This document shows, one piece after another, positions 49,712 to 58,862 of a stretch of 64,000 nt of DNA. A program made the translations under genes and the position numbers. The DNA comes from Betaproteobacteria bacterium (GTDB taxonomy: Bacteria; Pseudomonadota; Gammaproteobacteria; Burkholderiales; UBA6910). The notes under the pieces were generated by a model that did no database searches, was not told where the DNA came from, and saw only the letters and a program-made list of their open reading frames with translations. Positions within the stretch are counted from its first letter, which is position 1. Every line of letters starts with the position of its first letter. Location of the stretch: contig JACPEG010000030.1 in NCBI GenBank assembly GCA_016183615.1, positions 44,661 through 108,660 of the forward strand. The letters are read 5' to 3'.

Positions 49712-50581
49712 ATGGCCGATTACACAAAGCTCATCATCCAGGCCGAAGGGCTGATGCGGCGCTTGGAGCAGATGCTGCCGCAGGAAGCGGCGGCTCCCGA
49801 CTGGGGCGCGTCGGTGGCGTTCCGCTGGCGCCGGCGCAACGGCCGGGGTTATCTCCATCCTGTTGTCCACATTCACAAGATCGGCCTCGACGACCTGCAG
49901 GGCATCGCGCCCCAGAAGGGCCTGGTGGAGACCAACACCCGCCAGTTCGTGCAAGGGATTCCCGCCAACAATGTGCTGCTTACCGGCGCCAGGGGCACCG
50001 GCAAGTCTTCGCTGGTGAAGGCGGTGCTCAACACGTACGCGGCAAAGAATTTGCGGCTGATCGAGGTGGAAAAGCAGGACCTCATCGATCTTCCGGACAT
50101 TGTGGATTTGGTGGCCGACCGCCCCGAGCGCTTCGTGCTGTTCTGCGACGACCTTTCGTTCGAGGCCGACGAGCCGGGCTACAAGGCCCTCAAGGTGGTG
50201 CTGGACGGCTCGATTGCCGCGGCTACGGAGAACGTGCTCATCTATGCCACCTCCAACCGGCGTCACCTGATGCCGGAATACATGGGGGAGAACCTGGAGG
50301 CAAAGCGGGTCGGCGACGAGATCCATCCCGGCGAGACCGTGGAGGAGAAGATCTCACTCTCCGAGCGCTTCGGGCTGTGGGTCTCGTTCTACCCGTTCAG
50401 CCAGGAGGATTACCTGAAAATCGTGGCCCACTGGCTGACCTACTTCAAGGCCGGGGCCATTACCGAGGCGGTGCGCCAGGAGGCCCTGCAGTGGGCCCTC
50501 GGGCGCGGCTCCCGCAGCGGACGCGTGGCCTGGCAGTTTGCCCGGGACTGGGCAGGCAGGAGAAAGCTGCGCGGCCGGTAG
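49712..50581 (+). CDS. DUF815 family AAA-like ATPase
   Basis: A 289-residue P-loop ATPase. Walker A GARGTGKSS at 92-100, Walker B FVLFCDDLSFE near 145, sensor-like IYATSNRRHLMPEYM and the C-terminal FGLWVSFYPFSQEDYL typical of DUF815. The family is widespread and its function is unknown. In betaproteobacteria it often sits beside the Nudix/ThiE gene and yacG as here. ATG at 49712. Confidence 0.85.
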   Translation: MADYTKLIIQAEGLMRRLEQMLPQEAAAPDWGASVAFRWRRRNGRGYLHPVVHIHKIGLDDLQGIAPQKGLVETNTRQFVQGIPANNVLLTGARGTGKSSLVKAVLNTYAAKNLRLIEVEKQDLIDLPDIVDLVADRPERFVLFCDDLSFEADEPGYKALKVVLDGSIAAATENVLIYATSNRRHLMPEYMGENLEAKRVGDEIHPGETVEEKISLSERFGLWVSFYPFSQEDYLKIVAHWLTYFKAGAITEAVRQEALQWALGRGSRSGRVAWQFARDWAGRRKLRGR

Positions 50582-50619
50582 GGTGCAAAGGTGAAGCGTG
50601 TTGCGCCCTGAGCTAACCC

Positions 50620-51558
50620 CTATAACCACGCCCCCCGCAGCATGGCGATGCCGTGGGCGCCGTGGGTCCAGGCCTGTTCCAGCATTCCGCTGCGCATTCC
50701 GCCCACGGCGTACACCGGCAACGGGTAATTCCTGACGAGTTTCCGGAACCCGTCCCAGCCGAGCAGCCTGGCGTGGGGATGGGTGGGCGTAGCGAGCACC
50801 GGCCCCACGACCACGAAATCCAGGCCCATTTTTTCCGCCTGTTCCAGTTCCCGGGCGTCGTGGCAGGACCCTCCGACCAGAGGCAAGTCCGGGCGTTGCC
50901 GAAGTGCCATCAGGGAGCGGGAGTCGAGATGCACGCCGTCGGCCCCGACTGCCTCCGCCAGGGACGCTTCACCGTTTACCACCACCCGGGCGCCGAAGCG
51001 CCGGGATAGCGTCACCACCTCGCGCGCAAACCCTTCGAGATCATTGCGCTCCATTTCCTTTTCCCGTACCTGGACCAGCCTGACGCCACGCCTGAGGCTC
51101 CGTTCGAACGCCGAAAGAAAGGGCATGCGCCCCATTTCCGTGGCATGGGTGAGAGCGTAGACCGAGGGCAGTCGAAGCGCCGCAAATACGGGTCCGTTGG
51201 CGGGAAGCACAGGCGCAACGCCGACACTCTCGGCCCGCTCCCAGCTCATGGCCGTATGCTCATGGGGGTGGGGATCGCCCCGCCATTGCAGAACCCGCAG
51301 GAAGTGCAGCTTCACCGTCGCATGGGGATAGGTGTAGATCCGGGTGACCCAGGGATAGGCCCGTACCACGGCGATGCCCAGTTCCTCGTGCAGCTCGCGA
51401 CGCAGGGCATCGTCCAGCGTCTCACCGGGCTCCACCTTGCCGCCCGGGAACTCCCAGTAGCCGGCATAGACCTTTCCCCCGGGGCGCTGCGCCAGCAGGA
51501 ACTGGCCATCGGGTTCCTGGATAACAGCGGCAACAACGTCGAGGGGAGTAACGCTCAC
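50620..51558 (-). CDS. Nudix hydrolase (MutT-like) fused to a ThiE-like domain
   Basis: A 312-residue two-domain protein. Residues 1-130 form a MutT-type Nudix domain (WEFPGGKVEPGETLDDAL and RRELHEELGI contain the Nudix box), which in MutT removes 8-oxo-dGTP from the nucleotide pool. Residues about 130-312 form a TIM barrel like thiamine-phosphate synthase (LVQVREKEMERNDLEGFA, VGADGVHLDSRSL, VVGPVLATPTHP, VYAVGGM). Such fusions are standard in beta- and gammaproteobacteria; the role of the second domain is unknown. Convergent with the DUF815 gene. Confidence 0.88.
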   Translation of the reverse strand: MSVTPLDVVAAVIQEPDGQFLLAQRPGGKVYAGYWEFPGGKVEPGETLDDALRRELHEELGIAVVRAYPWVTRIYTYPHATVKLHFLRVLQWRGDPHPHEHTAMSWERAESVGVAPVLPANGPVFAALRLPSVYALTHATEMGRMPFLSAFERSLRRGVRLVQVREKEMERNDLEGFAREVVTLSRRFGARVVVNGEASLAEAVGADGVHLDSRSLMALRQRPDLPLVGGSCHDARELEQAEKMGLDFVVVGPVLATPTHPHARLLGWDGFRKLVRNYPLPVYAVGGMRSGMLEQAWTHGAHGIAMLRGAWL

Positions 51559-51576
51559 GGCGGGCGCGGCGGCGGG

Positions 51577-51789
51577 TCAGTTGCCGCGTCCGCGTTCTTC
51601 GGGAGACTCGGGGTTGTGAGTGCCCTCGCCCTTTTCCGAGGGGATGCGGTAGCTCTCGCTGGCCCACTGGCCCAAGTCGATGAGCCGGCAGCGCTCCGAA
51701 CAGAATGGGCGGAAGGGATTGGCCTCCTCCCATGCGACAGCCATGCTGCACTGGGGGCAGTTGACCATTTGCGGCTTGCGTTCGGGCAT
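51577..51789 (-). CDS. yacG: DNA gyrase inhibitor YacG
   Basis: A 70-residue zinc-binding protein. Four cysteine ligands: C11 and C14 in [10 protein letters not shown]30 and C34 in [14 protein letters not shown]; the last motif is the YacG signature. E. coli YacG binds GyrB and inhibits gyrase. It lies between the Nudix gene and zapD, its usual neighbours (zapD-yacG-mutT). Confidence 0.92.
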   Translation of the reverse strand: MPERKPQMVNCPQCSMAVAWEEANPFRPFCSERCRLIDLGQWASESYRIPSEKGEGTHNPESPEERGRGN

Positions 51790-51811
51790 GGGAAGGGGAA
51801 TCGGGGCAAAC

Positions 51812-52567
51812 TTACAGATTACAAAAGGTAAGCTCGAATTCCACGTCGTGTTCGAACAGCTTGGGCCGCTGCAACATGCCGGCCGTGATGAAGCGGATGT
51901 TGAGGGCGTACTTGTTGGCGCTGATCTCGGGTACGCAGGGAAGATCCACGGCGAGCTTGAGCTGGATCATCTGGGCCATGCGGCCCGCCAGCATCTGCTG
52001 GTACACCCCCTGGTAGGCCACGTACTTGGCGGTCTTGCCGCTGTCGCGCAGCAACCGCAGCACGATGGCGAGCCCGTCGCGGATCGGGAGCAGGGGGCCC
52101 AGCCACTCGTTCAGGTTCTGGCGCCGCTGCTCGGCGTCCTGGTGGAGCCAGTAGTGGTAGGACGGCAGGTCGAACTCGCACACGCCCCCCGGGATCGACG
52201 TGCGCTGCTTGATGCTCATCAGCCACTCGTTGTCCCGCAGGTGCTGGCCGATCTTGCCGGCCATGTCGAGCAGTCCCCGGGAGGTGATGTCGATGTCCTT
52301 CAGCACCTGGTCGAGGGCTTCCTGGGAAATCTGGGGATTGTCGCGCAGGGACTCGAGCGCATGCTTTTGGCGCTCCAGTTCCTGCAGCAGGTCGGACTTG
52401 AGATCGGCGCGTCCCGCGACTTCGAGGATTTCGAAGAGCGAGATGAGGGCGACGTGGTGCTCGGTGCTGTCCGCCCGGCCGGAAAAATACAACGCTCGCT
52501 CGAACAGATCCTCCAGCCGCAACAGCGTGCGCACACGCTCGTTGAGGGGATACTCGTAGCTGATCAC
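51812..52567 (-). CDS. zapD: Cell division protein ZapD
   Basis: A 251-residue FtsZ-associated protein that crosslinks FtsZ filaments. [21 protein letters not shown] is the characteristic start, and SSKLGG-region equivalents with [13 protein letters not shown] and [14 protein letters not shown] are found later; the end reads [15 protein letters not shown] at 52567 ([10 protein letters not shown]) gives the usual N-terminus. A TTG at 52588 is in frame but adds seven untypical residues. Confidence 0.9.
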   Translation of the reverse strand: MISYEYPLNERVRTLLRLEDLFERALYFSGRADSTEHHVALISLFEILEVAGRADLKSDLLQELERQKHALESLRDNPQISQEALDQVLKDIDITSRGLLDMAGKIGQHLRDNEWLMSIKQRTSIPGGVCEFDLPSYHYWLHQDAEQRRQNLNEWLGPLLPIRDGLAIVLRLLRDSGKTAKYVAYQGVYQQMLAGRMAQMIQLKLAVDLPCVPEISANKYALNIRFITAGMLQRPKLFEHDVEFELTFCNL

Positions 52568-52663
52568 GATCCAGGCCGGCCGGGGCAAAGGTTGCTAGAT
52601 TCTGCCCCGGAAAACAGAATTTTACAAACGGTTTTTGGCCTGAAACCTTAATTCTGTGACGAA

Positions 52664-53281
52664 TTAGCCTGCGGCCGATGTCCGCCGCGCCAGTCCGAGG
52701 TATTTTTCGTGCAGCGCCTGCACCTGACGCTGCAGGTCGCCAAGGTCCCCGTCGTTCAGGATCACGTCGTCTGCGGCGGCAAGCCGGACCGAGCGCGGCA
52801 CCTGGGTACCCATGATGCCGCGCACCTCGTCGCGGGTGAGGCGGCTGCGGGACATGGTGCGGGTGATCTGGGTTTCCTCCGCGCAGTCCACCACCAGCAG
52901 CCGGTCAATGCGGCCGCGATAGGCGTCGGTTTCCACTAGCAGCGGCACCACGGCCAGCGCATAGGGCGCTCGGCTCGCGGCGATGCGGCGCTCCACTTCC
53001 TCGCGGATCAGCGGGTGGAGGATTGCTTCAAGCCGGCCCTTCGCTCCCGGATCGGAAAATACCAGGGCGCGCATCTTCGCCCGGTCGAGGGCGCCGTCCG
53101 GGGTGACGAATTCCGGTCCGAATGCCTGGCGAATCGCGGCCATGCCCAGGCCTCCGGGGCGGGTGAAGCGATGGGCCAACTCGTCGGTGTCGATGATCTC
53201 CGCGCCCAGCTCGGCGAACAGGTTGGCGGCGCTCGTCTTGCCGGAACCGATGCCGCCGGTGAGGCCGATGAGCAAGGTCAC
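52664..53281 (-). CDS. coaE: Dephospho-CoA kinase
   Basis: A 205-residue kinase for the last step of coenzyme A synthesis; with coaX at 13121, two CoA pathway genes lie in this window. P-loop LIGLTGGIGSGKTSAA at the start, AEIIDTDELAHRFTRPGG, LVFSDPGAKGRLEAILHPLI and VPLLVETDAYRGRIDRLLVVD are family features. GTG at 53281 overlaps the pilD stop (GTGA). Confidence 0.95.
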   Translation of the reverse strand: MTLLIGLTGGIGSGKTSAANLFAELGAEIIDTDELAHRFTRPGGLGMAAIRQAFGPEFVTPDGALDRAKMRALVFSDPGAKGRLEAILHPLIREEVERRIAASRAPYALAVVPLLVETDAYRGRIDRLLVVDCAEETQITRTMSRSRLTRDEVRGIMGTQVPRSVRLAAADDVILNDGDLGDLQRQVQALHEKYLGLARRTSAAG

Positions 53282-54138
53282 TGCCAATCCAGATAGGCCC
53301 GCAGGATGGCCTCGCCCCAGAACAAAGCGATGAGCCCGCCCCCGGCGAGATAGGGTCCGAAGGGAATCGGGACGTTGCGGCCGTGGCGTGCCAGCACCAT
53401 GAGGCCGATGCCCACCAGCGCTCCCACTGCCGAGGACAGAAGGATCACCAGCGGCAGCATCTTCCACCCAAGCCAGGCACCGATGGCGGCGAGCAGCTTG
53501 AAGTCGCCGTAGCCCATGCCTTCCTTGCCCGTCACGAGCTTGAACAGCCAGTACACGGACCACAGGATGAGGTAGCCCGCGACCGCGCCGATCACGGCCG
53601 AGCGCAGGTCGGTGAAGATGCCGGACAGATTGATCAGCAGTCCGGCCCAGAGCAGAGGGAGCGTCACCGAATCCGGTAGCAACTGGGTGTCGAGATCGAT
53701 TGCGGTCAGCGCGATCATGGCCCAGGCGAACACCATGGCCGCGAAAGCAGCCGGCGTGAACCCGTAGTTCCAGGCGATGAAGCCCGTGAGCAGGCCGCTC
53801 GCCGCCTCGACGATCGGGTACCGTGGAGAGATGGGGCTGCGGCAGGCTGAACAGCGGCCCTTCAGTGCCAGGTAGCTCACCAGCGGAACGTTTTCCAGCG
53901 CGGTGATCCTGTGCCCGCAGGCGGGGCAGGCGGAGCGGGGAACCACCAGATTGAAGGGCTGGGCATCGGGAATGGGGTCGCCGCGAAGCTCGGCACACTG
54001 GGCCTGCCAGTCGTGCTGCATCATCCGCGGAAGCCGGTAGATCACCACGTTCAAAAAGCTTCCCACGATCAATCCGAGCACGACGCAAATGCTCACGAAC
54101 AGGGTTGGCGTGGTTTGCACCAGGTGCAGGATATTCAT
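53278..54138 (-). CDS. pilD: Type IV prepilin peptidase/methyltransferase PilD
   Basis: A 286-residue membrane aspartic protease that cleaves and N-methylates type IV pilins. N-terminal segment VLGLIVGSFLNVVIYRLPRM; cysteine pairs CPACGH and CSACRSP of the zinc-binding cytoplasmic loop; active-site aspartates in LTAIDLDTQLLPD and GMGYGDFKLLAAIGAWLG. ATG at 54138 (MNILHLVQ) is preferred over one 14 codons upstream. Third gene of the pilB-pilC-pilD cluster. Confidence 0.94.
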   Translation of the reverse strand: MNILHLVQTTPTLFVSICVVLGLIVGSFLNVVIYRLPRMMQHDWQAQCAELRGDPIPDAQPFNLVVPRSACPACGHRITALENVPLVSYLALKGRCSACRSPISPRYPIVEAASGLLTGFIAWNYGFTPAAFAAMVFAWAMIALTAIDLDTQLLPDSVTLPLLWAGLLINLSGIFTDLRSAVIGAVAGYLILWSVYWLFKLVTGKEGMGYGDFKLLAAIGAWLGWKMLPLVILLSSAVGALVGIGLMVLARHGRNVPIPFGPYLAGGGLIALFWGEAILRAYLDWQ

Positions 54139-54223
54139 GGAGGGCGGCGCTGTGCCTGGGGACAAAATAAGAGCGGGCATTCCGCCCGCTCACCCGGTTG
54201 GGAAGACGATTGGAAGCGCCGTC

Positions 54224-55456
54224 CTAGACCGCGCCGCCCATCTTGAAAATCGGAAGGTACATGGCGACCACCAGGCCGCCGATGAGGGTGCCCAGCACGA
54301 CCATGATCATGGGCTCCATCAGGCTGGAGAGCGCCTCCACCGCATCATCCACCTCGGCCTCAAAGAAGTCCGCCACCTTGCTCAGCATGGCGTCCAGCGA
54401 GCCGGATTCCTCGCCGATCGCGCACATCTGCAGCACCATGTTGGGGAACACGTTGGCGTTGGTCATGGCCGCGGTGAGCGAAGTGCCGGTGGACACCTCC
54501 GACTGGATCTTCTTGGTGGCTTCCTGGTAGACGTAATTGCCTGCGGCGCCGCCCACGGAGTCCAGGGCCTCCACCAGGGGCACTCCCGCGGCGAACATGG
54601 TGGCCAGCGTCCGGGTCCAGCGGGCAATGGTTGCCTTGCGGATCACGTCACCGAATACCGGAAGCTTCAGCATGATCTTGTCCATGGTGGCTTGCATTTT
54701 CACCGAGCGCTTCCAGGTATAGAAGAACGCGTACAGGGATCCGCCGATGGAGCCGAAAATCAGCCACCAGTATTTGACGAAGTACTCCGATACCGCCATC
54801 ACGAACAGGGTCGGCCCCGGCAGGTCCGCGCCGAAGTTCGAGAACAGCTCGGCGAACGCCGGGATCACGAAGATCATGATCACCGCCGTGATGATGAATG
54901 CCACTACCACGATGGATATCGGGTAAAAAAGCGCGCTCTTGATCTTGCCCTTGATGGCTTGAATCTTTTCCTTGTAGGTGGCCAGGCGGTCGAGCAGGCT
55001 GTCCAGAATGCCGGCCGCCTCGCCCGCAGCTACCAGGTTGCAGAACAGGGCGTCAAAATAGAGCGGGTACTTGCGGAATGCCTGGGCCAGGCTTGAGCCC
55101 GTCTCCACTTCGGTCTTGATGTCGATCAGCAGCTTGCCTACCGCAGGGTTGCTGTGTCCCTTGCCCACGATGTCGAAGGACTGCAGCAGCGGCACCCCGG
55201 ATTTCATCATGGTGGCAAGCTGGCGGGTGAACAGCGTGATGTCCTTGTCCGTGATCTTGCCGCCGCGCCCCGCCCGCTGCTTGCTCACCTTGACGACCGT
55301 GATGCCCTGGCGGCGCAGGTTGGCGGTGACGATAGCCTCGCCCGGGGCGCGCATCTCGCCCTTTACGACCTTTCCGGTCTTGTCCTTGCCCTCGTAGGCA
55401 AAGTTGAATTCCTTGACGTCCGGTTTTTTTGCGGCAGCAGTAGCGGCTACGGCCAT
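54224..55456 (-). CDS. pilC: Type IV pilus inner-membrane platform protein PilC
   Basis: A 410-residue GspF-family membrane protein, the platform on which pilins are assembled. Two tandem GspF domains are visible (first FTRQLATMMKSGVPLLQSFD, second WTRTLATMFAAGVPLVEALD), separated by membrane helices (ISIVVVAFIITAVIMIFVIP). The N-terminal 60 residues include the usual GEMRAPGEAIVTANLRRQG. It works with PilB upstream and PilD downstream. Confidence 0.95.
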   Translation of the reverse strand: MAVAATAAAKKPDVKEFNFAYEGKDKTGKVVKGEMRAPGEAIVTANLRRQGITVVKVSKQRAGRGGKITDKDITLFTRQLATMMKSGVPLLQSFDIVGKGHSNPAVGKLLIDIKTEVETGSSLAQAFRKYPLYFDALFCNLVAAGEAAGILDSLLDRLATYKEKIQAIKGKIKSALFYPISIVVVAFIITAVIMIFVIPAFAELFSNFGADLPGPTLFVMAVSEYFVKYWWLIFGSIGGSLYAFFYTWKRSVKMQATMDKIMLKLPVFGDVIRKATIARWTRTLATMFAAGVPLVEALDSVGGAAGNYVYQEATKKIQSEVSTGTSLTAAMTNANVFPNMVLQMCAIGEESGSLDAMLSKVADFFEAEVDDAVEALSSLMEPMIMVVLGTLIGGLVVAMYLPIFKMGGAV

Positions 55457-55516
55457 GGCTCTTCCCCGATCAAAGTCCTATAGACATTGTAGACCTTGTA
55501 GTCCCGACGCTGAAGC

Positions 55517-57346
55517 TTACTTGATGCACACCGCCCTCACCTGGCGCATGTCGGTACTTCCCTGCAGCACCTTTTCCATGCCGTCCTGCTTGAGGGTGCG
55601 CATGCCCTGCTGCAGGGCGGTAGCCACGATCTCGGCCACCCGGGCATGCTCCTGGATGTGCTTCTTGACGGGGTCCGTTCCCACCAGCAGTTCGTGCAGC
55701 CCGACGCGGCCGCGGTAGCCGGTGCTGTCGCAGTTGTCGCACCCCACTGCCTCGTACAGCATGAACTGCCCCTTGTCGTTCGCAAACCGCTGCATCCATT
55801 CCTCGTGAATGGCGTGCTGGGCGGCTTCGCCTTCCCGCTTGAAACGCTCGGTATTCCTGAGTTCCTCGCAGTACTCATCCAGCATCAGCCGCATTTCCTC
55901 CTGGGAAGCGACATAGGGCTTTTTGCATTTGGGGCACAGGCGCTTGGCCAGCCGCTGGGCCAGGATGCCGAGCAGGGCGTCGGCGAAGTTGAAGGGGTCC
56001 ATGCCCATGTCGAGCAGCCGGACGATGGACTCGGGCGCGCTGTTGGTGTGCAGGGTGGCGAACACCAGGTGGCCCGTGAGCGAGGCCTCGACCCCGATGG
56101 AGGTCGTTTCCTTGTCGCGCATTTCCCCCACCATGATGATGTCCGGGTCGCAGCGCAGGAAGGCGCGCATGGCCGTCGCGAAGGTGAGCCCCGCCTTGGG
56201 ATTCATCTGGACCTGGCGCAGGCCTTCCTGGGTGATTTCCACCGGGTCTTCCGCGGTCCAGATCTTGGTGTCCGGCGTGTTGAGGTAGCCCAGGACCGAG
56301 TGCAGCGTGGTGGTCTTGCCGGAACCTGTCGGCCCGCACACGAAAAACAGCCCGTAGGGTTTCTCCACGCAGGATTTCAGGTTCTCCATGTTCTTCGGGG
56401 CGAGGCCCAGCTGCTCCAGCTTCATGGGCTTGCCGGCGGCGAGAATCCGCATCACCACGTCTTCCACGCCGCCCTGGGTAGGACAGGTGGCCACCCGCAG
56501 CTCGATGTCGAGCGGCCCGAACTTCTTGAATTTGATCTTGCCGTCCTGGGGCTTGCGCCGCTCCGAGATGTCCAGATCGCACATGATCTTGAGGCGGGTC
56601 ACCAAGGGGCTGCGGTAATGGGCCGGAAGCTCTATGTAATTGACCAGGGAGCCATCCTTGCGGAAGCGGATGCGGGTCTTTTTCTTCCCGGGATAAGGCT
56701 CGATGTGGATGTCTGAGGCGTTCTGGTTGTAGGCGTCGATGATGATCTTGTTGACCAGCTTTACGAGCTCGTTGTCGGAGGCGGCAGTAATATCGTCGGC
56801 GGATTCCACTTCCTCGCTGGTGTCATCTCCCAGGTTGTGCAGCAGGTCGCCGATGGAGGTTGTGTCCTCCTCCATGAGTTTCTTGAGCTCGGTATCCGAC
56901 TTCGCTGCGGACTCCATGTAGCGGCCGATTTTGTCGTCCTCGACAATGACCGGGTCCACCACCAGCCCGGTCTGGAACTGGGCATCGTCGAGCACCTGCA
57001 GGTTGCTGGGGTCGGTCACTGCCAGGTGCAGCCGGTTTCCGCGTTTGTGCAGCGCCACCACCCGGTGGGCCTGCATGAGCTTCTTGTCGAGGATGTCCTT
57101 GGGAAGCTGCTCGGGGTCGAGGGCGTCGAAATCCACCAGCGGAAAGCCGAAGGTCTGGGCGGCGACTTCGGCGACCTCCAGGGCGGAGAGCTTCTTGCTG
57201 GCGATGAGCTGTGAGACGAAGCTTCGGCTGTTGGCGGCTGCCTCGCCGAGCACGGCTTCCACGTCATACTCGGAAAGCCTGCCTTGCTGCACGAGGGCCC
57301 GGGCAAGGCCGCTCAGGCTGGTCTGCAAGATGCTGGCGGCAGGCAT
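55517..57346 (-). CDS. pilB: Type IV pilus assembly ATPase PilB
   Basis: A 609-residue GspE-family motor that powers pilus extension. N-terminal MshEN-like domain (about 1-150), DIHIEPYPGKKKTRIRFR, Walker A FVCGPTGSGKTTTLHSVLG, EDPVEITQEG, RCDPDIIMVGEMRD and Walker B region, LVFATLHTNSA. The zinc-binding cysteines CPKC and CDNC are separated by about 62 residues, more than usual for PilB, with a helical charged insert (DEYCEELRNTERFKREGEA). ATG at 57346. The minor pilin genes and pilA are not in the window. Confidence 0.95.
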   Translation of the reverse strand: MPAASILQTSLSGLARALVQQGRLSEYDVEAVLGEAAANSRSFVSQLIASKKLSALEVAEVAAQTFGFPLVDFDALDPEQLPKDILDKKLMQAHRVVALHKRGNRLHLAVTDPSNLQVLDDAQFQTGLVVDPVIVEDDKIGRYMESAAKSDTELKKLMEEDTTSIGDLLHNLGDDTSEEVESADDITAASDNELVKLVNKIIIDAYNQNASDIHIEPYPGKKKTRIRFRKDGSLVNYIELPAHYRSPLVTRLKIMCDLDISERRKPQDGKIKFKKFGPLDIELRVATCPTQGGVEDVVMRILAAGKPMKLEQLGLAPKNMENLKSCVEKPYGLFFVCGPTGSGKTTTLHSVLGYLNTPDTKIWTAEDPVEITQEGLRQVQMNPKAGLTFATAMRAFLRCDPDIIMVGEMRDKETTSIGVEASLTGHLVFATLHTNSAPESIVRLLDMGMDPFNFADALLGILAQRLAKRLCPKCKKPYVASQEEMRLMLDEYCEELRNTERFKREGEAAQHAIHEEWMQRFANDKGQFMLYEAVGCDNCDSTGYRGRVGLHELLVGTDPVKKHIQEHARVAEIVATALQQGMRTLKQDGMEKVLQGSTDMRQVRAVCIK

Positions 57347-57436
57347 AAATGGCCTGAGGAGTGTTAACTAGCCGGTTGATTCAAAAACACTAATGAATGA
57401 TGCACCCGTACCCCTCCTTTGTAAAGTGCAAATTCC

Positions 57437-58711
57437 TCACGCCGCGTCCCGGAGCGGGGGAAAAACCTTCACTACCTTCACCACCCGATCCTGGGTCTGA
57501 ACGATCTCCATCGGGTGGTTGGCGATTTTAAGGCTGGTGCCGGCTTCCGGGATGTCCTGCAAATGCTCCACGATCAGGCCATTCAGGGTCTTGGGACCGT
57601 CCACCGGGAGGGCAATCCCCAGCTTGCGGTTGATCTCCCGCAGCAGGCAGCTGCCCTCCACCAGCCAAGAGCCGTCTTCCTGGGCGACGATGCTGCCCGA
57701 CTGCGCCGGGGAGTGGGTGGTGAACTCGCCGATGATCTCCTCCAGGATGTCCTCCAGGGTGACGAGCCCCATCAGCTCGCCATACTCATCCACTACCAGC
57801 CCGATCCGTTTCTGGTTTTCCTGGAACAGCTGGAGCTGGGAAAATAGCGGCGTGCCGCCGGGAATGAAATAGGGCTCCGCGAGCACCTGCTTGAGGGCCT
57901 CCGCCCCGAACTCCTCGCCCTGCAGGAGATTCAGCACCTTGCGCACGTGCACGATGCCCACCACGTTGTTCAGTTCGCCTTGGTAGACCGGCAGCCGCGT
58001 GTGATAACAGGTGCCGATTTGCTTCCGGATCGCCTCGTCGGGGGAATCGAGATCGATGGCCTCGACGTGATTGCGCGGCGTCATCACGTCGTCAACGGTA
58101 ATGCTCTCCAAATCGAACAGGTTGAGCAAAATGCTCCGATGCTTCTTGGGAATGAAATGGCTTTCTTCCAGCACCAGCGTGCGCAGTTCCTCCATGGTCA
58201 GGGTGTGACCGACGGCCTTCTCGGGCTTCAGCCGGGTCAGCCACAGCAACGCCTTCACGAACAGATTGATGAACCAGACCACCGGGTGCAGGACCCGCAG
58301 CAGCGGCGCCAGTACGAAGCTGGAGGGCAGTGCGATGCGCTCGGGGTAGGCGGCGGCCACCACCTTGGGCGTGATTTCGGCAAATACCAGAATGGCGAAG
58401 GTGACTGCCCCGGTCGCCACCGCCAGCGCGAGTTCGCTGTCGCCCAGCGAGCGCCTCACGATCTCGCCCACCAGCAGGGCGGAGGCGGCGTTTACCAGGT
58501 TGTTGCCGAGCAGGATGACGCCGAGCAGCCGGTCAGTCTTTGCCAGCAGCGCCGTGGTGACGCGGGCTCCCGTGTGTCCCTGCTTTGCGAGGTGCCTCAA
58601 CCGGTAGCGGTTGAGCGCCATCATGCTGGTTTCGGAGATGGAGAAGAACCCCGAGATGATGAGCAGTACTGCGAGTGCTCCGTAAAGGGCGGCTAACGGG
58701 ATTTCGTCCAA
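57437..58711 (-). CDS. CNNM/CBS-domain membrane protein (YfjD/CorC family)
   Basis: A 424-residue protein with an N-terminal CNNM (DUF21) membrane domain (LYGALAVLLIISGFFSISETSM, LLGVILLGNNLVNAASALLV, VTFAILVFAEITPKVVA), a pair of CBS domains (VDDVMTPRNHVEAIDL ... GLVTLEDILEEIIGEF) and a C-terminal CorC/HlyC domain. Members are implicated in magnesium or cobalt transport. Its place after ypjD opposite ffh corresponds to E. coli yfjD, a conserved neighbourhood. Confidence 0.85.
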   Translation of the reverse strand: MDEIPLAALYGALAVLLIISGFFSISETSMMALNRYRLRHLAKQGHTGARVTTALLAKTDRLLGVILLGNNLVNAASALLVGEIVRRSLGDSELALAVATGAVTFAILVFAEITPKVVAAAYPERIALPSSFVLAPLLRVLHPVVWFINLFVKALLWLTRLKPEKAVGHTLTMEELRTLVLEESHFIPKKHRSILLNLFDLESITVDDVMTPRNHVEAIDLDSPDEAIRKQIGTCYHTRLPVYQGELNNVVGIVHVRKVLNLLQGEEFGAEALKQVLAEPYFIPGGTPLFSQLQLFQENQKRIGLVVDEYGELMGLVTLEDILEEIIGEFTTHSPAQSGSIVAQEDGSWLVEGSCLLREINRKLGIALPVDGPKTLNGLIVEHLQDIPEAGTSLKIANHPMEIVQTQDRVVKVVKVFPPLRDAA

Positions 58712-58777
58712 GGAATGGGGAACCGGTGAAGGGGATGCCTAGCAGTATTGAATCGGCTGCTGCCGATGTCAAGCCAA

Positions 58778-58862
58778 CGAGAATCGGTAAGGGGTGAATA
58801 GCGAACGGTAAACAATGAACCGCAGGGATGGCTCCTTCCGCTTACCGTTTTCCGTTCACCGG
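58778..58862. repeat. Short inverted repeat at the ypjD 3' end (family E)
   Basis: GGTAAGGGGTGAATAGCGAA (continuing CGGTAAACAATGAACC) at about 58786-58820 faces CGCTTACCGTTTTCCGTTCA (continuing CCGG) at about 58839-58862; shared words are GGTAA, GTGAA and CGGTAAA in opposite orientation. The ypjD stop TGA lies in the right arm. The palindrome differs from families A-C. Confidence 0.55.
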
